Source of the DNA: Streptomyces sp. LHD-70
GTDB taxonomy: Bacteria; Actinomycetota; Actinomycetes; Streptomycetales; Streptomycetaceae
NCBI RefSeq assembly: GCF_031157275.1
Contig: NZ_JAVIFW010000022.1
Location: 62,001-126,000, forward strand
Direction: 5' to 3'
DNA length: 64,000 nt
A program made the translations under genes and the position numbers. This document shows positions 46,197-57,649 of this stretch, piece after piece. Numbering within the stretch: position 1 is the first letter of the stretch; each line of letters begins with the position of its first letter. Below the pieces are notes generated by a model that made no database searches, had not been told where the DNA came from, and was given only the letters and a program-made list of their open reading frames with translations.

Positions 46197-46881
46197 GAAA
46201 AACAGTCCTTCTGCAGAAAAATACGTGTAGGTCGGAGTGTGCGGCCCGTCCGAGGCGCCGGTCCTCGGGTCATGCAACCGCACAGGCAGGACCGGCTGTT
46301 CCCGGAACGGCCAACCGTGCGTTCGAGCGTGAGGGATCCCCTCTAGTGACGAAGGAGCGCTTGATGGGTGGCAACACCGCATCCGCCGACTCCTGGACGT
46401 GACGGACCACAGCCTGCTGACGGTGCTCTCGCCCCTGCTCGCCGCCGCGGTCTTCTACGTCGTACCGCAGTTGCCCATCGGCTCGTAGGCGGGGCTCGGC
46501 ACGGCGGACGACGCGGAGTCTCGAGCCGCCCGCGCGCCGCCGACCTGCGTCGTACCGGCGGTTCCAGCGTCACGACCTCCTCGTCGTGACGACGACCGGA
46601 AGCGGCTGGGGCGATCCCGCGGCCGTGGACAGCTTCGAGTACCTTCGCAGGGCTGATCCCGATCTCGACGCTGCGTTGCCGCCCAGGACCGGCCGAAAAG
46701 AGCGGCGTGTCGTGCCGTCGACGGCAAGCGCACGGAGGCCGGCGGCCTCGATCTTCGCGGCAGCCGTGGAGGGTGCCGGACAGCCAGGGGCCCCGGAGCC
46801 GCGGCTGGGCCCGACATCATCAAAGTGCGGCCCGCGAGCTCATCCGGTGATCTGCATTCCGAAGTTGGTGCGAGCGATGAC
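46197..46881. other. region without a clear gene
   Basis: About 680 bases hold no supported gene. A 29-residue plus-strand frame at 46399-46488 (GTG start, LLTVLSPLLAAAVFYVVPQL then PIGS) is strongly hydrophobic and could be a fragment of a membrane protein or a tiny membrane peptide. Confidence 0.4.
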
Positions 46882-47420
46882 CTACTTCAGAACCTCGTCG
46901 GTGCCCTCGTAGATCTCCCCGATCTTGCTGTTGCGGTAGATCGCCTCGACCAGCCCCCGTGTGCGTCGGCGCTGAGCTCCCGAGCGAAGCCGAGCACGCC
47001 GAACGCCTGGACGGCATCGCACGCCATGCCGACCGCCGGCCGGCTTCCGGCTCGGGGAACACCTCGCCTGCGTCGAGGCGCAACGCCTTCTGGTCGGGCT
47101 CGCCGACTCGCACTCCGGGCAGGGAGGTGTCGACGATGAACAGCGAGAGCATGCCAGGATCGATGGCGACGGCGGTCGCCCTGACCGGGGGAGCCAAGCC
47201 GTTCCCGCCGCCCTCGGATGCGTAGGGCACGCCGAAGAGACCGGCGTTGACGAGGGGGTCGAACACCTCCCGTGGAGCGAGTTGTTCTCGGCGATCGCGT
47301 AGCGGCGGCCACCAGCGGCGAGTGCGGTCGATTCACGCTCGAAGTGTTCGCCCACGGCGGCGAGACCTGCCTCGACGGCATGCGGCGTGCCGGGTTCACG
47401 GCGACCGTCCTGGCGCACGC
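46882..47420 (-). pseudogene. acyl-CoA dehydrogenase remnant, several frameshifts
   Basis: Minus-strand pieces of an acyl-CoA dehydrogenase lie in successive frames. They include ESTALAAGGRRYAIAENNSL, FDPLVNAGLFGVPYASEGGG and DPGMLSLFIVDTSLPGVRVG from the middle of the protein. The C-terminal end reads VQAFGVLGFARELSADAH, then GLVEAIYRNSKIGEIYEGTD and EVLK, and carries the usual YEGT motif. Most of the N-terminal half and parts of the centre are lost. This is an old pseudogene by the number of lesions. Confidence 0.75.
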
Positions 47421-47549
47421 GTCACCCCTTGCGGCTGTGGTGGCGGTCCGGCAGGCGGGGGGGCGTCACCGGGAGGCGTCACCGGGACGCGTCCATGGCC
47501 GAGTAGGTGCCATCCACCTACGGGGGAGCGTCCCCGCGTTGCCGACTCC

Positions 47550-49139
47550 TCAGGGGAGGTTGCCGGGAGTCGGTGGGGTCGGTGGGGTCGGCGCCTCGAA
47601 GCGGTGCTCGGCGAGGACGCCTGTCTTGTGCCGCTGCACGAACCAGTAGTAGGCGAAGCCGCCGAGCGCGACGATGCCGATGAAGAGGAACGCGCCCCAC
47701 CGCAGATACCAGTGCTGCGGTCCGGTCGCGTTGTACACCTCGGCGCGCGGCCAGGCCAGGTTGATGGACATGGCCGTACCCCAGAGGACGGCCAGGATGT
47801 TGATGGGCAGACCGAACTTGCCGAGCGAGAACTTCCCCTGGGCGGGCTGCCATTGGCCGCGCAACCGCTTGAGCAGCATGGGCACGGTGACCATCAGGTA
47901 GGCCACGTAGATCATGATGATCGCGATGCTGGTGATGACCGAGAAGATCTGCGGCTGGTTGATGTTGATCACCAGGATGACGACACCGACCACACCGATC
48001 AGCACAGCGGGGATCACGGGCGTCTGGAAGCGCGGGCTGACCTTGGCGAGCACCGAGCCCGCGGGCAGGTTGTTGTCCCGGGCCATCGCGAACATCAGCC
48101 GGATTCCGGCGGCTTGGACCGCCAGGACGCAGACCGTGATGGCGACGACGACGCACCACAGGAAGATCTCGCCGATCGTCGAACCGAGGGTCTCCAGGAC
48201 CACGTACTGCAGTCCGCCCGAGGACAACTCCTCGGCCCCCAGGTCCGGTACGGCCAGCAGAGCGAAGAGCAGGATCAGGCCGCCGATGAGGAACGACGCG
48301 ATGAGGGCGCGCAGGATCGCCCGGGGCGCGTTGCGGCTCGGGTCGTGGGACTCCTCCCCGAGGGACGACGCCGTGTCGAAGCCGTACATCACGTAGGCGG
48401 AGGCCAGCGAGGCGGTGAGGAACGCTCCCAAGTACCCGAGGTTCTGGCCGCTGCCCAGTCCGTACGTCTCCGTCAGTGCGGTGCTGGGGCCGCGGGTGAT
48501 GTGGGCCGCGAGGAAGACGATCAGCGCGACGGCGGCGATGAGTTCGATGAAGACGCCCGCCGAGTTGATCCGGGCCATGAGCTGCACACCGAAGGCGTTG
48601 ACGAGGGTGGAGAAGAGGATGAGTACGGTGCCGAGCAGGACGGCGTTGGCCGCCGCGTCGTTCTTGCCGGTGCCGTCACCGACGAACTGGAACCAGTCGG
48701 AGATCTGCGGCAACGTGATCTGGTAGGCGAGCGCCACGGCGGACAGGGTCACCATGGTGGCCGTCATCATCATCCAGCCGCCGAGCCAGCCCACATGAGG
48801 GCCGCCCAAGGTCTTGGCCCAGTTGTAGATGGACCCCGCGACCGGATAGCGGGCGGCCAGCTCGCAGAAGCAGAGGGCCACCATGAACTGGCCCACAAAG
48901 ACCATCGGCCACGACCACCAGTACGCGGGACCGCCGAAGGTGACGCCGAAGTAGAACAGCTGGAAGGTGCCGGTCAGGATCGAGATGTAGCTGATCCCGG
49001 CGGCGAAGGTGTGGAAGTTGCCCAGGGTCCGCTTGAGTTCCGGGCGGTAGCCGAGCTCGCCGAGCGCGTCGTCGTCGTGCTCGCCCTGGCTCTTGCCGGG
49101 CACGGCCGGGCCGGGGCGGGAACCGGAGTCCGTACTCAT
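47550..49139 (-). CDS. APC-superfamily amino acid permease
   Basis: This 529-residue permease has about 12 hydrophobic helices and a hydrophilic N-terminus. The opening RTLGNFHTFAAGISYISILT matches the amino acid/choline transporter branch (GABA, choline or ethanolamine uptake), as do SIYNWAKTLGGPHVGWLGGW and YGFDTASSLGEESHDPSRNA. The ATG at 49139 overlaps the stop of the upstream aldehyde dehydrogenase gene (ATGA), so the two are one operon. Together they suggest uptake and oxidation of an amine or its aldehyde. Confidence 0.87.
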   Translation of the reverse strand: MSTDSGSRPGPAVPGKSQGEHDDDALGELGYRPELKRTLGNFHTFAAGISYISILTGTFQLFYFGVTFGGPAYWWSWPMVFVGQFMVALCFCELAARYPVAGSIYNWAKTLGGPHVGWLGGWMMMTATMVTLSAVALAYQITLPQISDWFQFVGDGTGKNDAAANAVLLGTVLILFSTLVNAFGVQLMARINSAGVFIELIAAVALIVFLAAHITRGPSTALTETYGLGSGQNLGYLGAFLTASLASAYVMYGFDTASSLGEESHDPSRNAPRAILRALIASFLIGGLILLFALLAVPDLGAEELSSGGLQYVVLETLGSTIGEIFLWCVVVAITVCVLAVQAAGIRLMFAMARDNNLPAGSVLAKVSPRFQTPVIPAVLIGVVGVVILVININQPQIFSVITSIAIIMIYVAYLMVTVPMLLKRLRGQWQPAQGKFSLGKFGLPINILAVLWGTAMSINLAWPRAEVYNATGPQHWYLRWGAFLFIGIVALGGFAYYWFVQRHKTGVLAEHRFEAPTPPTPPTPGNLP

Positions 49140-50605
49140 TCGAACCACCTCTGCGGAGTCGGGGACAGATTGCGCCAGACGTGCTTGGCCTCCTGGTACT
49201 CGGCCAGGCCCGCCGGGCCCAGCTCGCGACCGAAGCCCGACTGCTTCATTCCGCCCCATTCCGCCTGCGGCACGTACGGATGGAAGTCGTTGATCCATAC
49301 GGTTCCCGCGCGCAACCGGTTCGCCACCCGCTGGGCCTTTCCGGTGTCCTGCGACCAGACGGCGCCCGCGAGGCCGTAGACCGTGCCGTTGGCGAGCGTC
49401 AGCGCCTCCTCCTCGTCCCGGAACCGCTCGACGGTGAGCACCGGGCCGAAGGACTCGTCGGCGACCACCGACATGTGGGGCGTGCACTCGTCCAGGACCG
49501 TCGGCAGGTAGTAGTAGCCGTCCCGCAGTGCCGGATCGTCGGGGCGGGCGCCGCCGCAGCGCAGCACCGCACCCTCGGCGAGGCCGGCCGCCACGTACGC
49601 CTCGACCTTGTCCCGGTGCGCGGCGGAGATCAGCGGGCCGGTCCGGGCGTGCTCGTCGAAGGGGCCGCCGAGCGGGATCCGCAGGGCCCGCTCGACCAGC
49701 GCGTCGACGAACGCGTCATGCAGTTCGTCCTGGACGAGGAGCCGCGCCCCGGCCGAGCAGACCTGCCCCGAGTGCAGGAAGATCGCCATCAGGGCGTAGT
49801 CGACGGCCGCTTCGAAGTCGGCGTCGGCGAAGACGATGTTGGGGTTCTTGCCGCCCAGTTCCAGGGCGACCTTCTTCACCGTCGGCGCCGCGGCGGCCAT
49901 GATGCGGCGTCCGGTGACCAGCCCGCCGGTGAACGACACCAGGTCGACCCGGCGGTCCTCGCTGAGCGGTGCGCCCGCGGTGGGGCCCGCGCCGAGGATC
50001 AGGTTGGCGGCCCCGGCCGGCAGCCCCGCCTCGGTGAGCAGCCGCATCAGGATGATCGCGGTGTGCGGGGTCAGCTCGCTGGGCTTCAGGACGAACGTGT
50101 TGCCCGCGCCGATCGCCGGGGCGACCTTCCAGGCGGTCTGCAGCAGCGGGTAGTTCCACGGGGTGATCAGCGAGCACACCCCGACCGGCTCGTGCACCAC
50201 CCGGCTGTCCACCTCCGGGCTGCCGGCGTCGACGATCCGGTCGCTGCCGCCCGCCGCCGTCAGGTTGCCGAAGTAGCGGAAGCAGTTGGCGATGTCGTCC
50301 ATGTCGTACTCGCTCTCCACGAGCCGTTTCCCGGTGTCCAGGGATTCGGCGCGGGCGAGCGCAGCCTTGTCGCGTTCCAGCAGGTCGGCGACGCGCAGCA
50401 GCAGGCGGCCGCGTTCGGCGGCCGGGGTGTCGGGCCAGGGGCCGTGGTCGAACGCCTCGCGTGCGGCGGCGATCGCCGCGGCGGCGTCCTTCGGTCCGGC
50501 CTCGTCGACGGTCGCGACGAGCGTGTTGTCGGCGGGGCAGCGGATCTCCCGCACCTGCCCGTCCACAGCAGCGGTCCACTTACCGCCGATGAACAGCTCC
50601 GGCAT
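49136..50605 (-). CDS. aldehyde dehydrogenase (betaine aldehyde/aminoaldehyde type)
   Basis: This 489-residue NAD-dependent aldehyde dehydrogenase has PWNYPLLQTAWKVAP near residue 152, KPSELTPHTA near 178, the catalytic Glu in LELGGKNPNIVF near 255 and the catalytic Cys in LHSGQVCSAGARL near 289. The sequence group is that of betaine aldehyde and gamma-aminobutyraldehyde dehydrogenases. The ATG at 50605 follows GGAGGAACG and is better than the upstream in-frame ATG. A 13-bp-arm inverted repeat lies 26-62 bases upstream of the start. It is first gene of an operon with the permease. Confidence 0.87.
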   Translation of the reverse strand: MPELFIGGKWTAAVDGQVREIRCPADNTLVATVDEAGPKDAAAAIAAAREAFDHGPWPDTPAAERGRLLLRVADLLERDKAALARAESLDTGKRLVESEYDMDDIANCFRYFGNLTAAGGSDRIVDAGSPEVDSRVVHEPVGVCSLITPWNYPLLQTAWKVAPAIGAGNTFVLKPSELTPHTAIILMRLLTEAGLPAGAANLILGAGPTAGAPLSEDRRVDLVSFTGGLVTGRRIMAAAAPTVKKVALELGGKNPNIVFADADFEAAVDYALMAIFLHSGQVCSAGARLLVQDELHDAFVDALVERALRIPLGGPFDEHARTGPLISAAHRDKVEAYVAAGLAEGAVLRCGGARPDDPALRDGYYYLPTVLDECTPHMSVVADESFGPVLTVERFRDEEEALTLANGTVYGLAGAVWSQDTGKAQRVANRLRAGTVWINDFHPYVPQAEWGGMKQSGFGRELGPAGLAEYQEAKHVWRNLSPTPQRWFE

Positions 50606-51218
50606 GACGTTCCTCCGAGGTTCGGATACGCGGAGTCGATCCGACCGCATCGGCCGGATCGACTCCGTGCACACCCGTCGGCGGAACGTGCTCCCTCACC
50701 AGACGATAGGGAGAGTGGGCCTCCTGCGCATCACGGAAGCCGCGCGCTGCCGCCGCTCAGGGGGTGTCTCTCCGATCTTCGGGAGTCCGCGAGGTTTCCC
50801 CGGCCTCCGGCCGGGAGGCACCTCCACTGGCGCATGCCGCATCACCCAGTACGTCACGTACGAGGTGATCCGAGAGCACTCCGATGCCTGGCGCCGGCCG
50901 CCGGTCACGTGACGCGGTGTATTCGTCTCCCACTCTTGCCGGACGAAATGTATGGGGCTCCGCCATGGTGTGGCGCCGACCTGCCCGTCCACGATGTCCG
51001 TCATGGGCATGAGGGGCACCCAGCTCAACTAACAACTACCGCCACCTCGAGGCCTATTGGGCGGTCCCGTTGCCTGAGGAGGTGCACGTCGCCTGAACCG
51101 AGGCCGCCGTCCTGAACCGCGGCCGCCGTCCTGAGCCGAGAGGTCCGTAGCGTCCCGGATCAGTCGACACCGTCCGTACCGCCGATCGTTCCTCACCGAC
51201 CCACCAGGGGAGAAGCCC
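50606..51218. other. divergent promoter region
   Basis: About 610 bases lie between the leftward dehydrogenase and rightward hydrolase genes. I see no gene. The notable element is the hairpin at 50631-50667. Confidence 0.5.
50631..50667. promoter_or_regulatory. inverted repeat in the aldehyde dehydrogenase leader
   Basis: CGGAGTCGATCCG (50631-50643) and CGGATCGACTCCG (50655-50667) are exact complements with an 11-base loop, 26 bases upstream of the dehydrogenase start. It may be an operator or a leader RNA structure. Confidence 0.5.
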
Positions 51219-52601
51219 ATGCGTCTGAGAGCAGGCGTCACCGTGCTGGCCAGTGTCCTGCTGCTGGCCGCGAGTTCTGTGAGTTCCGCCAGTTCCGCTC
51301 CCGCCGGGCAGCCGGTGAGCCACTCACGTACCTGCGAAGGCCAGCGAGATGTCCGGGTGCCGGGGGCACAGCACCAGACCTCGGCGTGTCTGCCCGATCT
51401 GACCACGTCCGCGCTCACCGGCACCCGCTACACCGACCGGTCGGACTGGATATCGCTGCAGGCCAAGGACACGAAGAACCCCTCCGGCGTGCCGGGCGTC
51501 CAGGTGGACGGCTACTTTCCCGACACCTCGCGCCTGAACGCCACGCACGGCTGGAACCACGACTCCCAGTTCGTGATCCGGCTGCCCGAGAACTGGAACG
51601 GCGGCCTGATCGTCACCGGTGCCCCGGGGGTGCGGAAGCAGTACTCCCTCGACTCCCTCATCTCCGACTGGGTCCTCGCCCAGGGCTACGCGTTCGCCGC
51701 CACCGACAAGGGCAACAGCGGGCCGGACTTCTACACCGACGGGACCCGGCCCGGCGACGCGATCGTGGAGTGGAACCGGCGCACCACGCAGCTCACCAGG
51801 GCCGCGAAGTCGGTGGTCGCGCAGGCCTACGGCAAGGCCCCGCGCCGCACCTACATGACCGGCATCTCCAACGGCGGCTACCTGACCCGCTGGCAGTTGG
51901 AGAACCACCCCGAGCTGTACGACGGCGGAGTGGACTGGGAGGGCACCCTGTGGACCGCCCGGGGTGCCAACATTCTGCGCCAACTGCCCACCGCCGTGGC
52001 CCGGCAGGAGGGTCAGGCCACGGATGACGACATGTACCGCGTGGGCTACGCGCGCGGCAGCGAGTTCCTGTGGCCCTACCACGAGAAGGCCTACTGGGGC
52101 TTCACGCAGAAGACGTACCGAGCCGAACTCGACCCCGGCTACGACCGTGCCTGCCCGGGACCCTCGGCCGGCACGACGCCCGAGGAGATCCTGGCGCCCT
52201 GCGCTTCGGACGCCGCGTACGACTACGCGGACCGGCCGGCGTCCGTGCACCGGGCCGTGGAGCGGATCGCGCTGACGGGCCGGATCGGCAGGCCGATGCT
52301 CACCCTGCACGGAGACCTGGACGCACTGCTCCCGATCGCCACCGACTCCGACGTGTACACGGACATGGTCGCCGAACAGAACCGGGACCGGTTGCACCGC
52401 TACTACACGGTCGAGGACGGCACCCACGTGGACAGCCTCTACGACACACACCCGGAACGGCTGCGGCCCATGCTGCCCTGCTACCGGAGCGCCCTCGGCG
52501 CACTCACCGCCTGGGTCGAACACGGCGAGGCTCCGCCCGCCGACGGCACCGTCGAACGCCCCGCCACCGGCGATGTGGTGAACACCTGCTCCCTGGACTG
52601 A
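51219..52601 (+). CDS. secreted alpha/beta hydrolase (tannase or hydroxybutyrate-oligomer hydrolase-like)
   Basis: This 460-residue protein has a signal peptide (1-27, hydrophobic core VTVLASVLLLAA). The nucleophile is in TGISNGGYLTRW near residue 215, the acid probably in LHGDLDALLPI near 364 and the His in VEDGTHVDSLY near 395. FVIRLPENWNGGLIVTGAPG at the start of the fold is like enzymes annotated as tannase/feruloyl esterase or 3-hydroxybutyrate oligomer hydrolase. It would act outside the cell on an ester polymer or oligomer. It stands alone behind an AGGGGAGAAG site. Confidence 0.8.
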   Translation: MRLRAGVTVLASVLLLAASSVSSASSAPAGQPVSHSRTCEGQRDVRVPGAQHQTSACLPDLTTSALTGTRYTDRSDWISLQAKDTKNPSGVPGVQVDGYFPDTSRLNATHGWNHDSQFVIRLPENWNGGLIVTGAPGVRKQYSLDSLISDWVLAQGYAFAATDKGNSGPDFYTDGTRPGDAIVEWNRRTTQLTRAAKSVVAQAYGKAPRRTYMTGISNGGYLTRWQLENHPELYDGGVDWEGTLWTARGANILRQLPTAVARQEGQATDDDMYRVGYARGSEFLWPYHEKAYWGFTQKTYRAELDPGYDRACPGPSAGTTPEEILAPCASDAAYDYADRPASVHRAVERIALTGRIGRPMLTLHGDLDALLPIATDSDVYTDMVAEQNRDRLHRYYTVEDGTHVDSLYDTHPERLRPMLPCYRSALGALTAWVEHGEAPPADGTVERPATGDVVNTCSLD

Positions 52602-52654
52602 CCGCTGCTCGCTGCTTGCTGACCGCTGCTTGCTGACCGCTGACCGCTGACCGG
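52600..52654. repeat. GCTGACCGCT-type short repeats
   Basis: Imperfect copies of TGACCGCTGCT(T)GC and TGACCGC follow directly after the hydrolase stop. They lie between it and the convergent TetR gene. Confidence 0.6.
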
Positions 52655-52719
52655 TGGCCGACGATGGGTGCGGATCCTCAACGGAGACGAGTTCTGCACC
52701 CCCGCCGGAGTGGGCCCTT

Positions 52720-53397
52720 CTATCCGTCCTCGACGAGGCGCCGTAGCGTGGGAAGCAGCGCGTCGAGGTCTTGTCCCGTTCTGAACGCCACGACGGTGGA
52801 GCCTTGTTGGTCTTCGGCCGAGGGGGCGTCGGGTGTGGGGAACAGTCTGAGCACCTCACGCATCGCCTCGTCGACTTCTGCGACAGGGTCGGCGGAGTCC
52901 CCCCTGAGCCAACGGCGCAGCACGTGGTTGTGGGCGGCGGCGACGGACGCCGCCATGAGTTCGGCCCTCAGGGATGCCGCCTCCGTGGGGTCGCCCATCC
53001 AGTCCGCGATGAACTCACGGAACAGCCGCTGGTAGCGCGCCACACTGGCGATTTCCCGGTCCCGGAGCGTGGCCACTTTGCTGGTCAGGGCGTACCGCCT
53101 GCGCGCGAGCTCGCCTTCGTCGATGTAGTGCAGCAGCACCAGTCGGACAGCGTCCGAAACGGCGACCAGGGCCGTGCTGTGACTTGAGGTCGCCAGGCGG
53201 TCCCTGATCAGTTCGAGCAGCCGATCGTGGTCAGGGAAGATCACCGCTTCCTTGGACCGGTAGTGCCGGAAGAACGTGGTACGCCCAAGCCCGGCCCGCT
53301 CGGCGATGTCATCAACGGTCGTCTGCTCGTAACCACGCTCGTCGAACAGGGCGAACGCCGCGTCCGCGAGCCTGATCGCTGCCGAAGGTCTGCTCAT
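52720..53397 (-). CDS. TetR-family regulator
   Basis: This 225-residue regulator has the TetR helix-turn-helix at residues 8-55 (LADAAFALFDERGYEQTTVD, IAERAGLGRTTFFRHYRSKE) and a long alpha-helical ligand domain. The ATG at 53397 (MSRPSAAIRL) is favoured. It is divergent from the acyl-CoA carboxylase operon, and two 13-base palindromic sites lie in the 164-base gap, so it is probably the operon's repressor and its own. The ligand may be an acyl-CoA, by analogy with other lipid-related TetR proteins. Confidence 0.87.
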   Translation of the reverse strand: MSRPSAAIRLADAAFALFDERGYEQTTVDDIAERAGLGRTTFFRHYRSKEAVIFPDHDRLLELIRDRLATSSHSTALVAVSDAVRLVLLHYIDEGELARRRYALTSKVATLRDREIASVARYQRLFREFIADWMGDPTEAASLRAELMAASVAAAHNHVLRRWLRGDSADPVAEVDEAMREVLRLFPTPDAPSAEDQQGSTVVAFRTGQDLDALLPTLRRLVEDG

Positions 53398-53450
53398 GGT
53401 CGGACATCCTTTCCCGCCCCGGTGGTCGAAGGCCACTTGCCATCATGAAC

Positions 53451-53484
53451 GGTACTGAGTACCGTCTCAAGGGTATTCAGTACT
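53451..53484. promoter_or_regulatory. twin TetR operators
   Basis: GGTACTGAGTACC (53451-53463, perfect dyad) and GGTATTCAGTACT (53472-53484) share 10 of 13 positions. Their centres are 21 bases apart, two helical turns, so two dimers could bind on one face. They lie in the TetR/carboxylase gap. Confidence 0.65.
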
Positions 53485-53561
53485 GTGTCTGAGTGTTGCT
53501 TCGACCTGCCGACGCAGCGTCGCCGTGCCCCCTTCTGACAGGTCAACGGAGTGGAAAACCA

Positions 53562-55142
53562 GTGACTGCCATCGACATCCACACGACCGCAGGCAAGATC
53601 GCGGATCTGCAGCGCCGTATCGAGGAGGCGACGCACGCCGGTTCGGCGCGGGCGGTGGAGAAACAGCACGCCAAGGGCAAGTTGACGGCGCGTGAGCGGA
53701 TCGAACTGCTTCTGGACGAGGGTTCGTTCGTGGAGCTGGACGAGTTCGCGCGGCACCGTTCGACCTCCTTCGGCCTGGACGCGAACAAGCCGTACGGCGA
53801 CGGTGTGGTGACCGGTTACGGGACGGTGGACGGTCGTCCGGTGGCGGTGTTCTCGCAGGATTTCACGGTGTTCGGCGGGGCCCTCGGTGAGGTCTTCGGG
53901 CAGAAGATCATGAAGGTGATGGACTTCGCCCTGAAGACGGGCTGTCCGGTGGTCGGTATCAACGACTCCGGTGGTGCCCGTATCCAGGAGGGTGTGATGG
54001 CCCTGGGGATGTACGGGGAGATCTTCCGCCGCAACACGCATGCGTCGGGTGTGATTCCGCAGATCAGTCTGGTCGTGGGCCCGTGCGCGGGCGGTGCGGT
54101 CTACTCCCCGGCGATCACGGACTTCACGGTGATGGTCGACCAGACCAGCCACATGTTCATCACCGGCCCGGATGTGATCAAGACGGTCACGGGTGAGGAT
54201 GTCGGCTTCGAGGAGCTGGGCGGGGCCCGTACGCACAACTCGGCTTCGGGCGTGGCGCATCACATGGCCGGGGACGAGAAGGACGCGATCGAGTACGTCA
54301 AGTCGCTGCTGTCGTATCTGCCGTCGAACAATCTCTCCGAGCCGCCGGCCTTCCCGGAGGAGGCGGATCTGGAGACGAGTGACGAGGACCGTGAGCTGGA
54401 CACGCTGATCCCGGACAGCGCGAACCAGCCGTACGACATGCACACGGTGATCGAACATGTCCTGGACGATCAGGAGTTCTTCGAGACGCAGGCGCTGTTC
54501 GCGCCGAACATCGTGACCGGTTTCGGCCGGGTCGAGGGCCATCCGGTGGGTGTGGTGGCGAATCAGCCGATGCAGTTCGCGGGCTGTCTGGACATCGACG
54601 CCTCGGAGAAGGCGGCGCGTTTCGTGCGGACCTGCGATGCGTTCAATGTGCCGGTGCTGACGTTCGTGGATGTTCCCGGGTTCCTGCCGGGTGTCGAGCA
54701 GGAGCACACCGGGATCATCCGGCGCGGCGCGAAGCTGATCTACGCGTACGCGGAGGCGACGGTCCCGCTGATCACGATCATCACGCGCAAGGCGTTCGGC
54801 GGGGCGTACGACGTGATGGGCTCCAAGCACCTGGGCGCCGATCTGAATCTGGCCTGGCCGACCGCGCAGATCGCGGTGATGGGCGCGCAGGGCGCGGTGA
54901 ACATCCTGCACCGCCGCACGATCGCCGCGGCGGACGAGTCGGAGCGCGAGGACGTCCGTACCCGGCTGATCCAGGAGTACGAGGACACGCTCCTGAATCC
55001 GTACACGGCGGCCGAGCGCGGCTACATCGACGCGGTCGTGATGCCGTCGGAGACCCGCCGCCAGGTCGTCCGCGGACTGCGCACCCTGCGCTCCAAGCGC
55101 GAGTCCCTGCCGCCGAAGAAGCACGGCAACATCCCCCTGTAG
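53562..55142 (+). CDS. acyl-CoA carboxylase beta (carboxyltransferase) subunit
   Basis: This 526-residue carboxyltransferase of the propionyl/acetyl-CoA type moves the carboxyl group from biotin to the acyl-CoA. Family marks are KGKLTARERIELLLDEGSFVE near residue 43, FTVFGGALGEVFGQKI near 101, GINDSGGARIQEGV near 128 and GPCAGGAVYSPAITDF near 171. In the second half are DVPGFLPGVEQEHTGIIRRG and TRKAFGGAYDVMGSKHLGAD. GTG at 53562 is the in-frame start after a weak site. Residue choice points to propionyl-CoA as one substrate. It forms an operon with the epsilon subunit and the biotin-carrying alpha subunit. Confidence 0.9.
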   Translation: MTAIDIHTTAGKIADLQRRIEEATHAGSARAVEKQHAKGKLTARERIELLLDEGSFVELDEFARHRSTSFGLDANKPYGDGVVTGYGTVDGRPVAVFSQDFTVFGGALGEVFGQKIMKVMDFALKTGCPVVGINDSGGARIQEGVMALGMYGEIFRRNTHASGVIPQISLVVGPCAGGAVYSPAITDFTVMVDQTSHMFITGPDVIKTVTGEDVGFEELGGARTHNSASGVAHHMAGDEKDAIEYVKSLLSYLPSNNLSEPPAFPEEADLETSDEDRELDTLIPDSANQPYDMHTVIEHVLDDQEFFETQALFAPNIVTGFGRVEGHPVGVVANQPMQFAGCLDIDASEKAARFVRTCDAFNVPVLTFVDVPGFLPGVEQEHTGIIRRGAKLIYAYAEATVPLITIITRKAFGGAYDVMGSKHLGADLNLAWPTAQIAVMGAQGAVNILHRRTIAAADESEREDVRTRLIQEYEDTLLNPYTAAERGYIDAVVMPSETRRQVVRGLRTLRSKRESLPPKKHGNIPL

Positions 55143-55158
55143 GCCTGTAGGAGGACCG

Positions 55159-55353
55159 ATGATCAAGGTCGTACGGGGCAACCCGACCCCGGAGGAATTG
55201 GCCGCCGTGGTGGCCCTGCTGCGCGCCGTCCACACGGCGGAGCCCGCACCGGCGCCCAGCCGCCCGCGCACGTGGGCCTCGCCTCGACTCCTCCTGCGTA
55301 CGCCCCAGGGCTACGGCGCCGTCGGCTGGCGCACCTCCGCCCTGCCCCAGTGA
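55159..55353 (+). CDS. acyl-CoA carboxylase epsilon subunit
   Basis: This 64-residue protein begins IKVVRGNPTPEELAAVVALL, the standard AccE/PccE opening, and ends GYGAVGWRTSALPQ. In actinomycetes this small subunit binds the beta subunit and raises activity. Its start is 16 bases after the carboxyltransferase stop, with TAGGAGG upstream. Confidence 0.9.
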   Translation: MIKVVRGNPTPEELAAVVALLRAVHTAEPAPAPSRPRTWASPRLLLRTPQGYGAVGWRTSALPQ

Positions 55354-55373
55354 ACATTCCGATCGGAGCGAGC

Positions 55374-55492
55374 ATGAACGCCCTGCGACAACGCGCAGAC
55401 ATAGGTGCCTGGTCGGCGCCCTCCGGGCCGCGCGTGGTGACGGCCTGTCCCGGCGTCGCCACCGCCATCGTCGAGGACGCAACGGAGTCGGC

Positions 55493-55499
<7 letters not shown>
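55374..55499 (+). CDS. 41-residue peptide between carboxylase genes
   Basis: A short frame starts at an ATG behind GATCGGAGCG and ends in a TGA that overlaps the ATG of the alpha subunit gene (ATGCTGA). The product (SAPSGPRVVTACPGVATAIV in its middle) has no family I know. The site and overlap suggest it is translated, perhaps mainly to couple translation into the next gene. Confidence 0.45.
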
Positions 55500-57268
<1,769 letters not shown>

Positions 57269-57437
57269 ACCGGCGGCATTCCGGCTACCCGGGTCCCTAT
57301 GGGCGTGCGCGGGGTCGGGCCCTCACGGTTTGGCCTCGCCGCCCACGGGGACTCGACAGCGTGACCGACGAGGCGAACCCGCTCACATCGTTCCCGGAAC
57401 GGGATGTCCGAAGAGTGGGACCCGCAGAGGAGGACCC

Positions 57438-57566
57438 ATGCTGACCGCCATTGCCGATGTGCTCCGGGCCATCGGCGGAGCCATCGCCACCGTCGTCACC
57501 CTGCCTTTCCGCGCGCTCGCCCGCCTGTTCGGCGGGGCATCGGACAGCGCCCACGGCAGGCACTGA
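57438..57566 (+). CDS. LPFR-motif small protein
   Basis: This 42-residue protein reads MLTAIADVLRAIGGAIATVV followed by TLPFRALARLFGGASDSAHG, an amphipathic to hydrophobic helix with the LPFR motif seen in a conserved family of tiny actinomycete proteins. AGAGGAGGA precedes the ATG. It probably associates with the membrane. Function is unknown. Confidence 0.8.
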   Translation: MLTAIADVLRAIGGAIATVVTLPFRALARLFGGASDSAHGRH

Positions 57567-57649
57567 CCGGGCCAGGGGGCCAGGGGGACAGGGGGCCAGC
57601 GGGCCAGCGGACCAGGGCCGACGAGTTCGCCCGGTCCACGCCGGAATGT

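Noticed and set aside
50696..51035. Overlapping frames between the aldehyde dehydrogenase and hydrolase genes
   Set aside because: No start with a ribosome site and no recognisable domain in any frame.
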